Assembly: GCF_037201805.1 (NCBI RefSeq)
Contig: NZ_CP147404.1
Span: 3,268,501 to 3,332,500 of the forward strand
Direction of reading: 5' to 3'
Length of the DNA stretch: 64,000 bases
DNA from: Bacillus sp. FJAT-52991
Lineage (GTDB): Bacteria; Bacillota; Bacilli; Bacillales; Domibacillaceae
Position numbers and translations under genes: made by a program
Shown here: piece after piece, positions 61,022 through 64,000 of the stretch
How the letters are laid out: every line of letters begins with the position of its first letter
Position numbering within the stretch: position 1 is the stretch's first letter
The notes under the pieces: generated by a model
Told to the model about the DNA's origin: nothing
What the model saw: only the letters and a program-made list of their open reading frames with translations
Database searches by the model: none

Positions 61022-61513
61022 GTGGAGGTAATTGAAAAATATGAAGTAGGTACTAAGACTATGTTGCTTGTAGAGGAATATCATCTAGATTACAACACAA
61101 TCATTCATGATGTAGATGGTGTTTATTGTACGAAACAAACGGTGAAGTCGATTTTGAATGAAGCTTGCCTTGAAAGAGCTAGTACATATGACGGACGCAT
61201 TCAAGCTGCTCGCACAGTAACTCCTTATATGAAGAAAACACCTTTGATGATTTGCCTCATTGAAAAGATTTATGCCTTCCCTACTATTGGACCAACTAAT
61301 TACGGTTGTGTTTGGCCCTTTCCTGAAAATATCCTCGGCGTCCAAGAAGAAGGAAATGGGAGATTAAGAGTCGAATTCATCAACGGAACCTCCACATCGA
61401 TTAAATGCTCCCTTCATACCTTCAATACACAAAAAGAACGGGCCATCTGCAGCATGAATCAATTCTCTACTAATTTGTTTCGCCAGTTAAAGGAGAGAAT
61501 TCTCTTTATTTAA
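61022..61513 (+). CDS. comK: ComK-family competence transcription factor
   Basis: 163 residues, shorter than B. subtilis ComK (192) but with its signature centre: TYDGRIQAARTVTPYMKKTP followed by LMICLIEKIYAFPTIGPTN and YGCVWPF. The later FINGTSTSIKCSLHTFNTQK matches the conserved beta region. The C-terminal extension of B. subtilis ComK, which holds the degradation signals, is missing. ComK activates DNA-uptake genes by binding AAAA-N5-TTTT boxes. The GTG start has an AAGGGGG site. Two types exist in Bacillaceae (ComK1, ComK2), and I cannot tell which this is. Confidence 0.85.
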   Translation: MEVIEKYEVGTKTMLLVEEYHLDYNTIIHDVDGVYCTKQTVKSILNEACLERASTYDGRIQAARTVTPYMKKTPLMICLIEKIYAFPTIGPTNYGCVWPFPENILGVQEEGNGRLRVEFINGTSTSIKCSLHTFNTQKERAICSMNQFSTNLFRQLKERILFI

Positions 61514-61537
61514 GAAAGAAAAACGTATCATAAAAAA

Positions 61538-61584
61538 ATAAAGCAGCTGGAGAGAAACGAGTCGCTTCTCTCCAGCTGCTTTTA
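61538..61584. terminator. Bidirectional intrinsic terminator
   Basis: A long stem, AAAGCAGCTGGAGAGAA / TTCTCTCCAGCTGCTTT, with flanking A/T runs, between the convergent comK and S-layer genes. Confidence 0.9.
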
Positions 61585-61611
61585 TGACTACAGTCAACCT
61601 TGTATGTTCAA

Positions 61612-64000
61612 TTATTCAGTTACGTTCACTGTCAATTTGAATACAGGGTCGATTTTAACCGTTGATTTCACAGGGTTTCCGTTAACCATTTTTGTTACTT
61701 CGATTTCTTTAACAAAAACGGTTGTTGAACCTTTTGTTAATTTTGTTGGCGTACCGTTAGCATCAGTTTCTACAACGCCGCTGTCAGAAGATACTACAGT
61801 CACACCAGTTACTTCTCCAGCTGCTACCGTCGCACCATCAAGTTTAATGATGTTAGCAATCGCATTGTTGAAGCTATCTGTTGATTTTAGATTTACTGTT
61901 GTAGAAGTAAATTCAATCTTAGCTTGTTCTGTTGTATCAACTACTTTGAACGTATGCGTTTTAATGACTTTCTTGTCTAAAGTGACTTCAACTGTGTACT
62001 CTTCACCAGCTTTAGCGTCTTTTCCAAGTGTAATCACATTTCCTGCTACGCCTACTTTAGTGCTATCTGCTGCTAAAGCTTTACCGTCTTTATCTTTCAC
62101 TACTACTGTTGCACCTGTCTCTTCTTGAATAGCAAGTCCGCTATTATCAACAGAAAGAGTAGAAACAGTCATTTTGTTCTTGGCATCTTTTGTATTGATG
62201 TCTAATTCATTTGCTAATCCACGAACATCGTAATGAGCAAATGCACCTGGTGCTTTTAATTCAACAGCAAGTTCAGTTTTCACTTCACCAGCTTTGATTT
62301 CAACAACGTATTTTCCAGCAGCTGCTGCATCTTTAGCTTTTACGTTAATTGTTGCTACACCTTTATCATCTGTAGTAACTGAAGCATCAGCTACCACATC
62401 TGTTTTGCTGTCTTTAACCGTCGTCTTAACTTCTTGGTTCACCATTGGGTTACCAAATTGATCAAGAACTGTTGCTTTTACATTAAGACCTGTTTGATCA
62501 TTTGTTGATAAAGTAAGAGCTGATTGGTCTAGTTTCACTTCTTTAATTGCTACCGCTTCACGAACATCAAGTTCGATTGTTTGTGTGAACGCCACTTTGT
62601 CGCCATTTTTCACTGTTACTTTAATTGGTGCTTTACCAGTACCCATCACAGTGATTTGACCAGTTGATTTATCTACTACAGCTACACCTGTATTTAAAGA
62701 TTCAAACTCTACTGTCGGATTAGTAATTTCTAAACCGAATTGGTCTTTCACTTGTGTGAAGATCTTCATGCTGTCTCCAGCGTGTACAACCGTATTTTGT
62801 TTGTAGTTTGCATCTGCAAAATTTGGCTTCGCCGCTGCAACTGTCCAGTTAGACAATGTTGTTGGAACTTCTTTATTGGCAGAAATAGTAGCTGTTTTAC
62901 TTTCAGCAACCACTTTGTCATTTTCTTTATAAACAACTTTTACTGTCGTTGTTAAGCCTTCTTGAAGTGTGATCACCCCATTAGAAATGGCAGATTGTGC
63001 TGGTGATTCAAAAGAAAGACCTTGTGCATTTGCAGGATAGTTAGCTGTTACGTCTACACCATTCTCGTCTTTGATCACGTACTTAATTGGTGTTGCTTGT
63101 CCAGCTACTACTGTTTGATCTTCAACTAAGATCTCAGCTGGTTTCAGTGAACCTACAACAAGTTCCGAAGCAAGCTTATCTGTTCCCATTGTTACATCAA
63201 ATGTATACGTTTGGTTAGCTTTTACACTTTCATAGAATTCAACTGTTGCTGATTTCTTATCTTCTGATAGTGTAATAGATTTAATTAATTGCTTTTGACC
63301 TGTTGCTTTGTTAGCTACAGCTACGTTTGCTTTATCAAGCTTATCAACTGGTTTGCTGAAAGTAACTTTAGCTGAAGTCGGGTTCATAGCTGCTACCGAT
63401 TCAATTGCAACATCAGCAACTTCAAGTGTTTCCGCTCTATACAAGAATACAGCGAAGTCACCGCGATTAATGTTGTCAGCTGTTCCAAATGTCGTGTCTG
63501 TTTTACCAGACGTGATTTTATTTTTCAGTAAAGCATTAACTGCTGCTGTATAATTTTTGCCTACATCTGAGAAAGAATGATTTGTGCCTTCTCCATCTAA
63601 CTTGTAAGCACGAGTAATGATAATCGCCATTTCACCGCGAGTTAAATTATCATTCGCACCAAATTTTGTTTCTGTTTTACCATTTAAGATACCAGCTGCT
63701 TTAAGCGCATTAACCGCACCTTTTGCACGAGCTGGAACATCTGTGAATCCAGCATCAGGAGCGTTTGTTGTATCAAGTTTAAGTGCATTCGCGATCATAA
63801 CCGCTGCATCCGCACGAATGATTTCATTGTAAGTTCCGAACGTCGTGTCAGACGTACCTTTTGCAATCTCGTTATCTACTAAGTAATTTACTGCATCCTT
63901 CACGCGATCATTTACATCTGTAAAACCCGCTGCAAACGCTGGTGTTACTGCTGTTGCTACAAGAGTTGCTGTCGCAGATGCGGCAATAAATTTACGGTAA
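61612..64000 (-). CDS. Large S-layer/SLH surface protein, 5' end beyond the window
   Basis: The minus-strand frame is open to the right edge; the start codon lies just outside. The visible 796 codons begin inside a signal peptide (YRKFIAASATATLVATAVTP then AFAAGF), like those of the two 5'-nucleotidases. Three SLH repeats follow (VKDAVNYLVDNEIAKGTSDT; NALKAAGILNGKTETKFGAN; VNALLKNKITSGKTDTTFGT) and then a long series of Ig-like (Big-type) domains rich in Thr, Val, Lys and Ala. No enzyme domain is seen. Size and composition fit a major S-layer or surface-array protein. Confidence 0.9.
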   Translation of the reverse strand, partial: YRKFIAASATATLVATAVTPAFAAGFTDVNDRVKDAVNYLVDNEIAKGTSDTTFGTYNEIIRADAAVMIANALKLDTTNAPDAGFTDVPARAKGAVNALKAAGILNGKTETKFGANDNLTRGEMAIIITRAYKLDGEGTNHSFSDVGKNYTAAVNALLKNKITSGKTDTTFGTADNINRGDFAVFLYRAETLEVADVAIESVAAMNPTSAKVTFSKPVDKLDKANVAVANKATGQKQLIKSITLSEDKKSATVEFYESVKANQTYTFDVTMGTDKLASELVVGSLKPAEILVEDQTVVAGQATPIKYVIKDENGVDVTANYPANAQGLSFESPAQSAISNGVITLQEGLTTTVKVVYKENDKVVAESKTATISANKEVPTTLSNWTVAAAKPNFADANYKQNTVVHAGDSMKIFTQVKDQFGLEITNPTVEFESLNTGVAVVDKSTGQITVMGTGKAPIKVTVKNGDKVAFTQTIELDVREAVAIKEVKLDQSALTLSTNDQTGLNVKATVLDQFGNPMVNQEVKTTVKDSKTDVVADASVTTDDKGVATINVKAKDAAAAGKYVVEIKAGEVKTELAVELKAPGAFAHYDVRGLANELDINTKDAKNKMTVSTLSVDNSGLAIQEETGATVVVKDKDGKALAADSTKVGVAGNVITLGKDAKAGEEYTVEVTLDKKVIKTHTFKVVDTTEQAKIEFTSTTVNLKSTDSFNNAIANIIKLDGATVAAGEVTGVTVVSSDSGVVETDANGTPTKLTKGSTTVFVKEIEVTKMVNGNPVKSTVKIDPVFKLTVNVTE

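Noticed and set aside
1..64000. CRISPR array
   Set aside because: The repeated units seen are dispersed or directly tandem with a 21-nt period; none alternates with unique spacers, and no cas gene is present.
1..64000. tRNA, rRNA or prophage genes
   Set aside because: No cloverleaf with CCA-type end, rRNA segment, integrase, terminase or capsid-like protein was recognised.

Overview
The window looks like chromosome from a low-GC Gram-positive, spore-forming Bacillaceae species. The sequence shows SinR/SinI-type biofilm regulators, a ComK-type competence factor, Bacillus-type ptsI, glpT, murB, yetJ and yqxD homologues, AGGAGG-type ribosome binding sites, frequent GTG/TTG starts and strong intrinsic terminators. 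Six separate S-layer-homology (SLH) proteins indicate a cell wall that carries SLH-anchored surface proteins. I cannot name the species from the sequence alone.

Layout. 0-4 kb: the end of an SLH protein, YihY-type membrane protein, a monoacylglycerol-lipase-like hydrolase, and an O-antigen-ligase-like membrane protein. 4.3-7.2 kb: an AAA ATPase, then two successive convergent regulator/antirepressor pairs (sinR with sinI, and a SlrR-like SinR paralogue with a second tiny SinI-like gene). 7.4-12.6 kb: an orphan SARP-type response regulator, a decayed histidine kinase, a zinc-ribbon/YARHG protein, a decayed amidase, an SLH protein, and a 70-residue gene behind a SinR-like operator. 12.7-16 kb: VanZ-like protein, YetJ, and ptsI without an intact ptsH. 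16-21 kb: beta-alanine-type catabolism (class III aminotransferase, methylmalonate/malonate-semialdehyde dehydrogenase) divergent from a PucR-family regulator. 21-23.7 kb: an SH3b protein, its decayed duplicate, and glpT behind a leader terminator hairpin.

23.7-32.1 kb is a self-contained, apparently sigma-54-controlled catabolic island. It holds a DUF3445 heme N-demethylase-like protein, DmmA-like and DmmB-like partners, an aldehyde dehydrogenase, an NCS1 permease, a small membrane protein and a sigma-54 activator. Two near-consensus -24/-12 promoters each have a pair of upstream palindromes spaced exactly 19 bp apart.

32.2-41 kb holds an LCP ligase and a short eps-like operon (EpsC-, EpsN- and EpsL-like enzymes, a FemAB-like GNAT and two tandem ATP-grasp proteins). 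Its sigma-A promoter is overlapped by SinR-type operators, which ties it to the sin genes at 6 kb. 41-47 kb: yqxD, murB, an NCS1 permease, small membrane proteins and a truncated chemoreceptor.

47-61 kb looks like a surface nucleic-acid scavenging locus. Two paralogous SLH-anchored 5'-nucleotidases have PhoP-box-like repeats upstream and flank a 1583-residue secreted protein with two different nuclease domains. ComK and a large S-layer protein that runs off the right edge follow.

The window is rich in dispersed non-coding repeats: nine copies of a ~30-bp element between 33 and 53 kb, two copies of a ~125-bp element whose stems covary, two copies of a ~155-bp hairpin element, and two intergenic arrays with a 21-nt period.
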